This document shows positions 8,943 through 18,052 of a DNA stretch of 64,000 nt, in pieces; position 1 is the first letter of the stretch, and each line of letters begins with the position of its first letter. Below the pieces are notes generated by a model. It was not told where the DNA came from. It did not search any database and saw only the letters and a program-made list of their open reading frames with translations. The DNA lies in NCBI GenBank assembly GCA_964645715.1, contig CAZYAO010000010.1, forward strand, positions 1 to 64,000, read 5' to 3'. A program made the position numbers and the translations under genes. The DNA comes from JAUMBM01 sp964645715. GTDB lineage: Bacteria > Bacteroidota > Bacteroidia > Chitinophagales > Saprospiraceae.

Positions 8943-9632
8943 ATGGCTGTTGGTGTACAGATTCAGCTAAATGACAAACTTTTTATCCGCGACCCTCAGG
9001 AGACCAAACTAGGTAAAAATATTATCAAGTACAGTATCCTGCTAATTGACGAGATTGGTTTTGAGCAGTTTACTTTCAAAAAACTGGCTGAGCGTATTAG
9101 CTCCACAGAGGCTTCTATCTACCGCTATTTTGAAAACAAGCACAATCTGCTCGTCTACCTCCTTTGTTGGTACTGGGAGTGGACGGCCTACATGATTGAG
9201 TTTGCTACCCACAATGTTAGCGACCCGAAACTCAAACTCCGACACGCCATCAGGGCTATCATCCATTCCGCTCAGCGCAACGTCAATATTCCTTTTGTCG
9301 ACGAGGACATCCTACACAAAATTGTCATCGCAGAAGGCACCAAAAGCTACCACACTAAAACCGTAGATCAGGAAAATAAAGCCGGTTTTTTTGCTACCTA
9401 TAAGGCTTTGGCGGCCAAGGTCGGCGCCATCGCCAAGGAAATCAATCCCGCTTTTTCATACCCACTGGCACTCGCCAGTACACTACTGGGTATGGCTTAT
9501 GATCATGTGTATTTTGCAGAGCACCTGCCTCGGCTCACCAATATATCCAAAGATGGCAATATACCGGAACAAGTAGAGGATATGCTCTATGATATGGCCT
9601 GTGCCTGGATCGACAACTCCACCCGTACCTGA
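8943..9632 (+). CDS. TetR/AcrR-family transcriptional regulator
   Basis: One-component regulator of 229 residues. The N-terminal helix-turn-helix region (about residues 25-72: ILLIDEIGFEQFTFKKLA, then SSTEASIYRYFENKHNLL) is typical of TetR. The C-terminal two thirds are a helical ligand-binding/dimerisation domain without recognisable specificity. It has its own 230-bp upstream region and ends at a bidirectional terminator facing the OmpA-family gene, so its target is not obvious from context; the carbonic anhydrase upstream is one candidate. Confidence 0.85.
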   Translation: MAVGVQIQLNDKLFIRDPQETKLGKNIIKYSILLIDEIGFEQFTFKKLAERISSTEASIYRYFENKHNLLVYLLCWYWEWTAYMIEFATHNVSDPKLKLRHAIRAIIHSAQRNVNIPFVDEDILHKIVIAEGTKSYHTKTVDQENKAGFFATYKALAAKVGAIAKEINPAFSYPLALASTLLGMAYDHVYFAEHLPRLTNISKDGNIPEQVEDMLYDMACAWIDNSTRT

Positions 9633-9720
9633 TCACGCCATTATATAAGGCTTGTGCCTCAAATTTTTTCTATCACTCCAGCACTTGCATTTTTTCCGCC
9701 GACCAACTGGTTTTTCCCCA

Positions 9721-9763
9721 AAAACTGAATCGCCCGGAGCGCTGCCCCGGGCGATTCAGTTTT
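9721..9763. terminator. Bidirectional terminator
   Basis: Perfect 17-bp inverted repeat, arms 9721-9737 and 9747-9763, beginning AAAACTGAAT and ending ATTCAGTTTT, so either strand gives a GC-rich stem with a short U end. It sits between the convergent TetR gene and the OmpA-family gene. Confidence 0.8.
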
Positions 9764-9792
9764 ACCCCAACAATAATCTCACATCCCTACCC

Positions 9793-12357
9793 CTACCTAT
9801 TGGTAAGTGTATACTTGTATTTAAGCATCTCAACTATGGGGTTACCCCGGGGATCTTCATTCTCCAGGAATATATCAACATCGATAATTTCTGATTCATC
9901 CTTCTTGGCACTGTCAAAAGTCACAGTAATAACCCCAGACTCCCCAGGCTGATATGCACGGGTAGAATAGTCTGTAGTAGTACAATCACAGGCAGAAATC
10001 ACACTAATCTTGAGCGGCACGCTGCCTCTGTTTACGAATTTAAAGGTAAAAGTCCTCTTTTCCCCCTTTCTTACGTTACCCAAGTCAACAAAGCGGCGAT
10101 CAAACTGCATAATGGGTACGTTACGCAGATTCTTCTGCCCATACAGCGAAGAATAATGATGAATAGTATCCCGCTGCTGTACCATGGGAACCACCTCCGT
10201 CACTGAGGCACCGACAGCACTGCCGATCAGCCTGTTGCGCTGGTTAGATGGCGTAGCACTTTCGCGCTTTTGCAATGCCTTCCGCTGAATGGTAATGCTG
10301 GTAGGACCTGCCACAATCTTGAATTCCGTGCGGCGATTCAACAAATGCGCAACCTCGCGCTGCTCTTCTGTAGACAGTGCAGCGATGTAAGCCTCCGTCA
10401 GCACATCTCCCTCTTTGAGAAAAGTATGCTCAGCAGCCTGCTTGGCGGTAACTGCCTTGGGTACCGTTTCGCCATAACCCACCGCATCGATACGCTCGCG
10501 ATTAATCCCGTTGCGAACCAGCCACCGGCGGGCTGATTCTGCGCGGCGCTGGCTGAGGTCTTTATTATAGGCATCATTACCACGGGCATCCGTATGCGAA
10601 CCCAGCTCTACACGCATATCACCATAGCGGTTCATCAACTCCAATACCACCTGAAGATCGGGCTCTGCATCGGCCCGAATCTGATCAGCATCAAAGTCAT
10701 ACAGGATATTCTCCAGTACAATCGGCTCCTCAATGTTAATGACAATACTGTCAGGCTCTACTGGCTTTGGCCGCAGGAAAAACCGGTGTTCGAAAGTCCT
10801 GCTCTCCCGCAAGCCGGCTGTATTGAACCGCATAGTGTCGGGAAAAAACTGTGGATGGCTTGCCACGACCATATAGGGACGCTCCAATGTGAGGGGGAAA
10901 TCAAATCGATTGCCCGCATCCAGTGTTTTTTCAACCACCGCACCAGGTTCGTCATTGACCATCTCAATCAGCTGAATCGTTGCCCCCTTCAATGGTTGAC
11001 GCTTTTCTGATTCAAAAGTGCCTACCACAAGGTCTGCATAAGTACGGGCAATCGTAAAGTTGTAGATATCCGTACAGCAGGTTTTACCAACCCCCCGCAT
11101 AGCTCTGCCACCGGGTCGGTTGGACGTAAAATACCCCTCGTATCCTTCCTTGTCTATTCTGAAATATAAATCATCAGCACTCGAATTGAAAGCCGTACCC
11201 ATGTTGGCGGGCTCGCTCCAGTTGGATCCATCCCATACAGCATAAAATATATCGAATCCACCTACAGTAGGCAAGCCGTTGGAGCTGAAATAAAGCGTAC
11301 CGTCGTGCCACCAAGGAGAATACTCATCCCCGGGAGAGTTAATAGCCGGCCCAAGATTGCGGGGTTCTGAATAGTTACCCTCTCCTTTGTGCGTAGCATA
11401 ATAAATGTCAAGACCTCCTTGGCCACCAGGCATATCACTAACAAAAAACAACACTTCCTGCCCGAAAAGCTCCCCCACCACAGGGTGTAAGGCGAGCCAG
11501 GCTCCATTTACACCAGCCACCTCATTGGCACTCTTCCAGCCGTCTTCACCCTGCTCACTCAGGTAGATTTTTGCCGTACCAGGCGTATTACCCTTCAGTT
11601 CGATACGGTTAAAAAACATGCGGCGGCCATCCGGAGACAGCGAAACATTGGCACTGTGGAAACCCGGGCGATTGACACCCTCGCCCAAGGGCTCGGGCTT
11701 GCTGTAGGTAGTCTCTGACTTAGCTGTATTAAAAATGCGGATGTACTTTTCCGGATCATTGGCATCGTCAACAATAATTACACCATCGGCAGGTGCCGAT
11801 GCAAACAACAACGACTTGCCACCAGAGCCAATCATGGGAGAATACTCCGAAAACGGCGAGTTGACAACCTTGTCGAGTAAAGTTACCGTTACACCTTTGG
11901 AAGCACCCGAAGCACCCGACAGTGCCAGTTCTGCACCCGTTATTTCATTCTGTGCCAGCTGTTTCATCACAGGATCGTCAATCAGACCGATGTATTCCTG
12001 CAAAACCGTGATGGCATCATCGTACTTGCCGTTAATCTTATAGGTGCGCCCAAGCTGCAGACGCGCATTTACCAGCTCCTTGTCTTTATCCCTGCGCAGT
12101 GCACGTACCAAAAATCGCTCCGCCTTACCGTAATCGCTGATGAGATAGTAAAGTTCAGCAATAGCGGGCACCAAAGCATTGTCCTCCCGCTCCTCATACG
12201 CCTTTTCATACTGCTGCAGGGCGTTGTAGTAATCGTTATTGGCCTTGGCCTCCTCGGCCAGCAACAACATGGTTTCGTAGGAAGACTTGTTGATAGGCTG
12301 TGCAAAAACATTCAGCGCTGCCGATACCAGCACCGAAAGGATGATTATCTTTTTCAT
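9793..12357 (-). CDS. OmpA-family protein with TPR, PD40 and C-terminal DUF1573 domains
   Basis: Large exported envelope protein of about 854 residues. From the N-terminus: signal peptide (about 1-20, ending NVFAQ), TPR-like helices (22-140), WD40-like PD40 propeller (176-425), a carboxypeptidase-regulatory-like beta domain (440-540), an OmpA-like peptidoglycan-binding domain (545-680; GSHTDARG and RAESARRWL motifs), and a DUF1573 Ig-like domain (about 750-854; SACDCTTTDY). I set the start at 12357, giving MKKIIIL at the signal peptide; upstream frame codons look non-coding. Such proteins pair with PorP/SprF outer-membrane proteins in gliding/type IX loci; its PorP partner lies 146 bp upstream. 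The DUF1573 extension is an uncommon addition. Confidence 0.85.
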   Translation of the reverse strand: MKKIIILSVLVSAALNVFAQPINKSSYETMLLLAEEAKANNDYYNALQQYEKAYEEREDNALVPAIAELYYLISDYGKAERFLVRALRRDKDKELVNARLQLGRTYKINGKYDDAITVLQEYIGLIDDPVMKQLAQNEITGAELALSGASGASKGVTVTLLDKVVNSPFSEYSPMIGSGGKSLLFASAPADGVIIVDDANDPEKYIRIFNTAKSETTYSKPEPLGEGVNRPGFHSANVSLSPDGRRMFFNRIELKGNTPGTAKIYLSEQGEDGWKSANEVAGVNGAWLALHPVVGELFGQEVLFFVSDMPGGQGGLDIYYATHKGEGNYSEPRNLGPAINSPGDEYSPWWHDGTLYFSSNGLPTVGGFDIFYAVWDGSNWSEPANMGTAFNSSADDLYFRIDKEGYEGYFTSNRPGGRAMRGVGKTCCTDIYNFTIARTYADLVVGTFESEKRQPLKGATIQLIEMVNDEPGAVVEKTLDAGNRFDFPLTLERPYMVVASHPQFFPDTMRFNTAGLRESRTFEHRFFLRPKPVEPDSIVINIEEPIVLENILYDFDADQIRADAEPDLQVVLELMNRYGDMRVELGSHTDARGNDAYNKDLSQRRAESARRWLVRNGINRERIDAVGYGETVPKAVTAKQAAEHTFLKEGDVLTEAYIAALSTEEQREVAHLLNRRTEFKIVAGPTSITIQRKALQKRESATPSNQRNRLIGSAVGASVTEVVPMVQQRDTIHHYSSLYGQKNLRNVPIMQFDRRFVDLGNVRKGEKRTFTFKFVNRGSVPLKISVISACDCTTTDYSTRAYQPGESGVITVTFDSAKKDESEIIDVDIFLENEDPRGNPIVEMLKYKYTLTNR

Positions 12358-12503
12358 ACCAAGCTTACTTAGCATTGTCATATGGACGTTTATCAGCGGC
12401 CGCTTGCCCCGCAAAAAGACAAGAGGCGATTAAAAAATTAGCTCTTCTGACATCGTTACAGGATGACGTAACACCCCGTTAAACGCAGCCCCCCCAAGGT
12501 TCA

Positions 12504-13514
12504 TTACAGTCGGGGGCACAAAATTGCCGGCTGCAATGTCGGCTTCTTGTAAATTTTGATGATGTAGTAGGCCGCTATTTCGAAACCACCCTGATAGTTG
12601 GTAATCGGATTCGCTGAACTGATATTCAGGTCATAAGCCAAGGCCGCGCGGAAATCTTTGTAATCAATACCAAACAAAAACTTGGCAGAATCCTTTACGC
12701 GATATGCCAAGCCCATGCGGAGGTCTATATCCTCCTTAAAATCGTGTACCCCCCATGCCTGAACAGAAATCTCATTGCCACCGCCCTGTGTCGTCTGCCA
12801 CATGAACGTCGGCTCAGCACTCCACTTCTCGTTGAGCCGATAGTTGACCAGCCCATGAAGACCAAAGTTGGGCTCGCGCTTTTGCTGGGCTCCTCCCGCT
12901 GCAAAACTGGAGTACTCCCTCGATGCAATGTGCAACATACGCGCCCCCAGTTCGAAAGACATTTCATCGCTCACCTTCGATCTGAAAAGCAAACCCACGT
13001 TGATGTCCGCATAGTTGCCACTCCTGTCTGCATCCAGCGGAAAATCGGTATCATTGCGCGAAGGATCAAAGTTATTGCCCTCCGACCTGATTGTCCTGTA
13101 GTCAATGCGCCGCTGTACCTGACCGTACTGCCCGCCCAGGGTGAGCACATTGTCCGATTTTTTATCCAGCGAAAAATGGTAGGCAGCCGTAAACAACCCA
13201 CCACTAGTGATGAGCCGCTGTGTACCCGCCTGATCCTGAAACATATTCAGACCAACACCCACCCAGTCCTGCTTGCGAAAACCCCGCACTACCGGCGCGT
13301 CGATGTAGAAAGTCGGCGTAGACATGTCTGTCACCGTAAACCACTGATTGCGATATATTCCCCCGATACGGGCAGTTCCTTCATAAGCACCAGCCAGCGC
13401 CGGATTGAGCGTCAGCGGAGCCATATTGAACAAGGTGTAATGGATATCCTGTCCAACAAGGGTTTTGAGCAAGCAAACAAGTCCGGCAGCGAGTATAAAT
13501 CTGCTCCACTTCAT
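12504..13514 (-). CDS. PorP/SprF-family type IX secretion system membrane protein
   Basis: Outer-membrane beta-barrel of 336 residues with signal peptide (about 1-21) and the family opening QDIHYTLFNMAPLTLNPALAGAYEG. The alternating barrel strands and a SANPITNYQGGFEIAAYY-like C-terminal region match PorP/SprF proteins, which tether or help export type IX substrates to the cell surface. It is the first gene of a minus-strand pair with the OmpA-family protein. In many Bacteroidota this pair follows a giant adhesin gene; here the upstream neighbour is a glycosyltransferase, so the substrate gene is elsewhere or absent. Confidence 0.87.
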   Translation of the reverse strand: MKWSRFILAAGLVCLLKTLVGQDIHYTLFNMAPLTLNPALAGAYEGTARIGGIYRNQWFTVTDMSTPTFYIDAPVVRGFRKQDWVGVGLNMFQDQAGTQRLITSGGLFTAAYHFSLDKKSDNVLTLGGQYGQVQRRIDYRTIRSEGNNFDPSRNDTDFPLDADRSGNYADINVGLLFRSKVSDEMSFELGARMLHIASREYSSFAAGGAQQKREPNFGLHGLVNYRLNEKWSAEPTFMWQTTQGGGNEISVQAWGVHDFKEDIDLRMGLAYRVKDSAKFLFGIDYKDFRAALAYDLNISSANPITNYQGGFEIAAYYIIKIYKKPTLQPAILCPRL

Positions 13515-13689
13515 AGAAGATCAATTTTAGATAAATGGCAAATGTCAAAAGCCGAAGCCGAAAGATAGCTTTTTTTTGGAAAAGCTATCTGAAAGTTTAC
13601 TTCTTTGATCCGTATTGGCCAAAAAGCGTGCATTTTTTGATGCCTTTTGGCTGTTTTACCAGCATTCATACGCCCGCCAGCTGCGATTG

Positions 13690-14652
13690 TTACAAACCTT
13701 CGAACGAAATATCGCGCATGCAGCGAAAATGCCCCTTGGGACAGGCATCATACCCTATTTTTGAACAAGGCCGGCAGGCAAGACCCGATACCTCCAGTAT
13801 GCTGTTTTCTGCCTGCCCTTCAGGCATATAGGGGTACATACCCAATGCAGGTGTCGTATTACCCCAAATACTTACAATGGGCTTGCTATAGGCAGCTGCT
13901 ATATGCATCAAGCCCGTGTCATGCGTAATCACCCGGTCGGCCTGCCGTAATACGTCGGCCGACTGGTTGAGGCGCAGCCTGCCACAGACATTGACAACCC
14001 TGTCGCCTACAGCCGCTGCAATGCGCTCACCAACAGCTTGGTCTGAAGGACCTCCAAGCAGTACGATCGCCCCGCCCAGCCGCATACATAGCTCGATGAG
14101 CCGGTCTTCAGGCAGCCGCTTCGTAGCGTGTGCAGCGCCTACCACCACGGCCGTAAATCTTTGCCCGGCCAACACGGGCGAAAGGCTTGCCGGATCAACG
14201 GCATCCTGCACGCCCGTAAAATAATCAAGTCCCTTTCCGTCAGGTGTCAGCCCCAATACGGCCACTGTCGCCAGATAGCGGTCAACAATATGCACCGCTG
14301 GCATCAGGTTGATCTTGAAGGTTGTCAGTAACCATTTTTTGAAATTGAGCTTGTCAAACGTTTGCGCAGGTACAGACCACAAAGCCCGCTTCACCTGCCA
14401 GCTGCGCAGGTTGCCATGCAGGTCTATTATGTAGTCAAAATGCTCCCGCCGAAGCACCGGCAGTATCTCGCGAACCCGCTTTTGAATGGTATGCACACGA
14501 TCAATATGCGGATTGTGCACCACTACCTCCCTGAATGACTGTCGGCAAAGAAAGTGAACCTCCGCCCCCAGCTGCAGCTTGAGTACACGAACGACCGGAC
14601 TTGTCAGCACAATATCCCCTATCGAAGAAAAACGAATAACCAGAATTTTCAT
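13690..14652 (-). CDS. Glycosyltransferase family 9 (heptosyltransferase-like)
   Basis: Predicted LPS-core or related glycosyltransferase, about 320 residues, GT-B fold. The N-terminus MKILVIRFSSIGDIVLTSP is the classic GT9 start, so I use 14652. A second-domain motif ITHDTGLMHIAAAYSKPIVSIWG matches the ADP-heptose-binding region of WaaF/WaaC-type enzymes. Four Cys in the last 40 residues (CRPCSKIGYDACPKGHFRCM) are common in this GT9 subfamily. It lies 34 bp after the rhomboid gene, same strand. The acceptor and donor sugars are not determined. Confidence 0.87.
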   Translation of the reverse strand: MKILVIRFSSIGDIVLTSPVVRVLKLQLGAEVHFLCRQSFREVVVHNPHIDRVHTIQKRVREILPVLRREHFDYIIDLHGNLRSWQVKRALWSVPAQTFDKLNFKKWLLTTFKINLMPAVHIVDRYLATVAVLGLTPDGKGLDYFTGVQDAVDPASLSPVLAGQRFTAVVVGAAHATKRLPEDRLIELCMRLGGAIVLLGGPSDQAVGERIAAAVGDRVVNVCGRLRLNQSADVLRQADRVITHDTGLMHIAAAYSKPIVSIWGNTTPALGMYPYMPEGQAENSILEVSGLACRPCSKIGYDACPKGHFRCMRDISFEGL

Positions 14653-14686
14653 CGTCCTGTTGTATAAGCATGCTTCTGCCAGCTTG

Positions 14687-15346
14687 TCACTGTCGACCTG
14701 TACCGAAGCGATCAAAGGTATCCGGGGGCAAAAATGGCCGGGGTGGTACTTCAGGCCCATAGTCCGGCGGTGCTTCTGTTTCCTCTTTTTCTTGGTAACG
14801 TCGAAAAATGTATGCAGTGAAAATACCTGCTAAGGCGCCCAGCAGGTGGCCGTCCCAAGAAATGCCCTGCTGCCCCGGCAGTATCCCCACAAACAACCCC
14901 CCGTAATAAAAAAGCACCACGAGAGAGATCACTATAGCCTTCATATTTCGCCGAAAAAGGCCGTTCCAGAACAAAAACGCCACCAGCCCGTAGATGATAC
15001 CACTCGCCCCAATATGGTACACGCCAGCTCTGGCAAAAGTCCAGGTGGCAAGACCCGCCAATACATAAATCATTAGAAATGCCGGTGCCGCAATACGGGG
15101 GTAAAAAAACCACAGCATCGCCATCAAGGCAAATAACGGGGGCGTATTGGACAGCAAATGCCCCCAACTGCCGTGTAGCAGCGGCATGAAAAAAATCCCC
15201 TTTATCCCTGACTGATCTCTCGGCAACACTCCGTAGCTGGCCCACTGCAGCCCCAGTACATGATCCAGTACGAAGATCAACCAAATGATCAGCAGCAGAC
15301 TCAAAGGACGCACAATGCTGTTGCGCAGACGCCGTGTTAATTCCAT
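14687..15346 (-). CDS. Rhomboid-family intramembrane serine protease
   Basis: Six-helix membrane protein of 219 residues. Catalytic elements are visible: HGSWGHLLSN (residues 58-67) in helix 2, the nucleophile Ser115 in GASG, and His167 in WDGHLLGALAG. Rhomboids cleave single-pass membrane proteins within the bilayer; substrates are unknown. The C-terminus is a soluble Pro/Glu-rich tail. Upstream of its ATG only 30 bases are known before an assembly gap, so its promoter is missing. A second rhomboid lies near 39.5-40.2 kb. Confidence 0.88.
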   Translation of the reverse strand: MELTRRLRNSIVRPLSLLLIIWLIFVLDHVLGLQWASYGVLPRDQSGIKGIFFMPLLHGSWGHLLSNTPPLFALMAMLWFFYPRIAAPAFLMIYVLAGLATWTFARAGVYHIGASGIIYGLVAFLFWNGLFRRNMKAIVISLVVLFYYGGLFVGILPGQQGISWDGHLLGALAGIFTAYIFRRYQEKEETEAPPDYGPEVPPRPFLPPDTFDRFGTGRQ

Positions 15347-15376
15347 ATCGCTCCCTGTTTAGTCAGTGTCATCTCC

Positions 15377-15476
15377 NNNNNNNNNNNNNNNNNNNNNNNN
15401 NNNNNNNNNNNNNNNNNNNNNNNNNNNNNNNNNNNNNNNNNNNNNNNNNNNNNNNNNNNNNNNNNNNNNNNNNNNN
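15377..15476. other. Assembly gap of 100 N
   Basis: Placeholder run between the rhomboid start and the pfkA end. The flanks do not share an obvious overlap, so true sequence of unknown length is probably missing, including the rhomboid promoter and the pfkA transcript end. Confidence 0.95.
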
Positions 15477-15552
15477 ATTGCTACCTGTACTCAGGTGTAT
15501 ATCCGACAGTAACAACCGCCAATGCACCGCCTCTCTCGCGTCGGCTGCGTGC

Positions 15553-16524
15553 CTATGACAGAATTTTCACCAGCTCCAGCAGTCGCGGACTGATCTCCTG
15601 ATGGTGCTTGGCCGCCTGCTCAAAGGGCGTCTTGACGATGTCTTTGTGAATAATACCTATCATAACTCCCTGATCACCGCCAATCAAAGCCTGCACTGCT
15701 GCCACCCCCATCTGACTAGCTCTGAATCGCTCCATACAGGTCGGCCTACCGCCTCGCTGGATATGCCCCAAAATGGATACCTTAATTTCATAATGCTGAA
15801 AGCGCTCCTTCACCTGGTTGGCAATGGCAATCGCACCGCCCATATCATCCCCCTCCGCTACCACTACTATACTACTGGTCTTTTTGGCCGCGTAACTGTC
15901 TTCCAGCGTCTGGATGAGCTCATTCATGTCAGTCTTAAACTCTGGTACCAATACAGCCTCAGCACCAGTAGAAATGCCTGCCCGCAGTGCAATAAATCCG
16001 GCATCCCGCCCCATGACTTCCACAAAAAACAACCTGTCATGAGCATTGGCTGTGTCCTTGATATTGTCAATAGCCTGCATGGCCGTATTAATGGCCGTAT
16101 CATATCCAATGGTGAAATCTGTACCAATCAGGTCATTGTCAATAGTGCCGGGACAGCCTACGATTCGTATATCCGGGTACTCCGCCGTAAATGCAAGCGC
16201 CCCCCGAAATGTACCGTCACCTCCAATCGCTACCAGTCCGTCAATGCCCGCTGCCCGAATGTGCTCATACGCCTGTCTGCGCCCCTCAACCGTGCGAAAA
16301 TCCTCACTGCGGGCTGAACGCAATATGGTTCCCCCAAGCTGCATAATGTTGCTCACATCATGCCCCTGCAGCAATTTCATCTCATTTTCAATCATGCCCT
16401 GGTAGCCGCGGTAGATGCCAACAGCCTCCAGCCCATAGTAATGCGCCGAACGCACAACAGCGCGAATACAGGCATTCATACCAGGCGCATCCCCTCCGGA
16501 CGTAAAAACACCTATTTTTTTCAT
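15553..16524 (-). CDS. pfkA: ATP-dependent 6-phosphofructokinase
   Basis: Phosphorylates fructose 6-phosphate to fructose 1,6-bisphosphate, the committed glycolytic step. The 323-residue protein has the ATP loop GGDAPGMNA (10-18), GGDGTFRGA (about 101-109; Gly at the position that favours ATP over pyrophosphate) and the catalytic TIDND motif, plus GRDAGFIAL and HIQRGGRPT. Length matches bacterial PfkA. The start lies 5 bp after a proline-rich protein gene, so the two are cotranscribed. Confidence 0.96.
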   Translation of the reverse strand: MKKIGVFTSGGDAPGMNACIRAVVRSAHYYGLEAVGIYRGYQGMIENEMKLLQGHDVSNIMQLGGTILRSARSEDFRTVEGRRQAYEHIRAAGIDGLVAIGGDGTFRGALAFTAEYPDIRIVGCPGTIDNDLIGTDFTIGYDTAINTAMQAIDNIKDTANAHDRLFFVEVMGRDAGFIALRAGISTGAEAVLVPEFKTDMNELIQTLEDSYAAKKTSSIVVVAEGDDMGGAIAIANQVKERFQHYEIKVSILGHIQRGGRPTCMERFRASQMGVAAVQALIGGDQGVMIGIIHKDIVKTPFEQAAKHHQEISPRLLELVKILS

Positions 16525-16529
16525 ATTAT

Positions 16530-17252
16530 TTAGAATTTTCTTCTAACCAAGCGGATAAAATCCTTGGCAATATCCACGCGCTCTTCTTCTACCCAGTTAT
16601 AGCGGCCTGCGAGCGAAACCAGCAGCTGTAGCGCATCGTCCAACTCGCGCAGCTGGTTGAGTTTGCCAATCACCTCTAGCATCCCCTGGTGGTCTTTACC
16701 GAATAGTTCATGGGCATACAACTGACGCTCGTTGATTGTCAGCGCCCTACTGAGATCTTCCACCCGCTGATCTCCCAATCTGTCTGCCAACTCTCTGGAA
16801 GGTCTGTATTCAAACAGGGGTGCCAAAGCAGAAGGTATAGAAAAAGCGCCCGCCGGTCGCACCGCCGCCGCTGGCTGTGGTGCCGCTGCTGGCTGTACCA
16901 CCGGACGAGGCTGGGGGACAGGCGGCGGCGGAGGGGTTACTGGCCGCGGCGGGATATTCACTACTGGCGGAGGTGGCGGAATAACCACTGGCGGAGGCGG
17001 GGGAGCAGGAGCCGGCGGAGGGGGCACCGGAGGCCGGTTCACTACCGCTGGCGCCGGAGGCGGCCCGGCAGCGGCCGTAGCCGGTTTTTTGCCTTTTTCA
17101 ACATTGATATTCAGGTATATATCATACAGTTTCCGAAGGTGATCAAGCATTAGATCCCGTTCGATAGTCGAAACAGACTCATCGTCCAGTCTCATGCTCT
17201 TGTGGAGTGCAATGATTTTACCTAACAAAATTTCCGCTTGTGAAAAACTCAT
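16530..17252 (-). CDS. Uncharacterised proline-rich linker protein upstream of pfkA
   Basis: Not a named family that I recognise. The 240-residue protein has a helical N-terminal part (about 1-55, SFSQAEILLGKIIALHKSM), a central proline-rich stretch (about 60-135, repeated PPP/PPPP with Ala, Val and Ile) and a C-terminal helical domain (about 140-240) with the segment LTINERQLYAHELFGKD. A similar 'INE..LF..ELF' segment recurs, from memory, in uncharacterised Bacteroidota proteins. No signal peptide or membrane helix is seen, so it is probably cytosolic. The 5-bp spacing to pfkA suggests shared expression. The proline content makes it low-complexity but the frame is clearly coding. Confidence 0.8.
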   Translation of the reverse strand: MSFSQAEILLGKIIALHKSMRLDDESVSTIERDLMLDHLRKLYDIYLNINVEKGKKPATAAAGPPPAPAVVNRPPVPPPPAPAPPPPPVVIPPPPPVVNIPPRPVTPPPPPVPQPRPVVQPAAAPQPAAAVRPAGAFSIPSALAPLFEYRPSRELADRLGDQRVEDLSRALTINERQLYAHELFGKDHQGMLEVIGKLNQLRELDDALQLLVSLAGRYNWVEEERVDIAKDFIRLVRRKF

Positions 17253-17346
17253 ATTCAGACGATTGTGATATAGTTGACTATGCTGCCCATTTGGAGCATT
17301 CAGCTGCAGGCCGTATATTGCAGCTCGCCAGACAGCTACGGTGTAC

Positions 17347-17354
17347 CAAAGTTA
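17347..17354 (-). promoter_or_regulatory. Candidate -7 box for the proline-rich gene/pfkA operon
   Basis: Minus-strand TAACTTTG matches TAnnTTTG, about 95 bases upstream of the start at 17252, in the divergent region shared with thymidine kinase. No good -33 TTG at the preferred distance was found. Confidence 0.4.
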
Positions 17355-17420
17355 GCTCAATTTTCAGTATCTCTTTATGTCAATAACGGCATATCTTAAC
17401 AAATAGCATATCGTCAGCGC

Positions 17421-18005
17421 ATGTTTTTGGAACCACACTATCGCGGCCAGCGCAGCGGATGGATTGAAGTCATCTGCGGGTCTATGTTTTCAGGAAAAAC
17501 AGAAGAGCTCATTCGCAGGCTGAAACGGGCAAAAATTGCCAATCAAAGGGTCGAAATTTTCAAACCGCGTATCGATAACCGCTACGATGAAGTCAAGGTC
17601 GTTTCCCACGACGCCAATTTTGTTCTTTCTACACCTGTCGACCACGCTACTGAGCTACTGAGCCTCACCGAGCAGGTCGATGTAGTAGGCATCGATGAGG
17701 CGCAGTTCTTTGATATGGAACTGCCGGATGTATGCCAGCAACTGGCAATCAACGGGGTGCGCGTCATCGTAGCAGGCCTCGATATGGACTTCCGTGGACG
17801 CCCCTTTGGCCCTATCCCGCAGCTGCTGGCTGTCTCCGAATACATCACCAAAGTTCATGCTATATGCACCCACTGCGGTAATCTGGCAACACACTCTTAT
17901 CGCCTCTCCGCCGCAGGGGATACTGTCCTACTGGGTGAAAAAGAGCAATACGAACCGCGCTGCCGCACCTGCTACCAAATGGGCAACATCCTACACCTGA
18001 GATAG
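17421..18005 (+). CDS. tdk: Thymidine kinase, type II
   Basis: Salvage kinase forming dTMP from thymidine. The 194-residue protein has the P-loop GSMFSGKT (20-27), the DEAQFF Walker B-like motif with catalytic Glu, and the paired zinc cysteines CTHCG and CRTC of type II (tetrameric) thymidine kinases. The conserved S-Y-R lasso region follows the first Cys pair. It is divergent from the pfkA operon and convergent with kdsD; monocistronic. Confidence 0.95.
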   Translation: MFLEPHYRGQRSGWIEVICGSMFSGKTEELIRRLKRAKIANQRVEIFKPRIDNRYDEVKVVSHDANFVLSTPVDHATELLSLTEQVDVVGIDEAQFFDMELPDVCQQLAINGVRVIVAGLDMDFRGRPFGPIPQLLAVSEYITKVHAICTHCGNLATHSYRLSAAGDTVLLGEKEQYEPRCRTCYQMGNILHLR

Positions 18006-18052
18006 ACTTGCCGCCCATGGCTTTGTTTTATACAAAACATCCCCCCTCGCTG

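Noticed and set aside
12744..13568. Long antisense open frame (274 codons) opposite the PorP/SprF gene
   Set aside because: It is the shadow of a well-supported gene; its translation has no recognisable domain and the codon pattern fits the minus strand.
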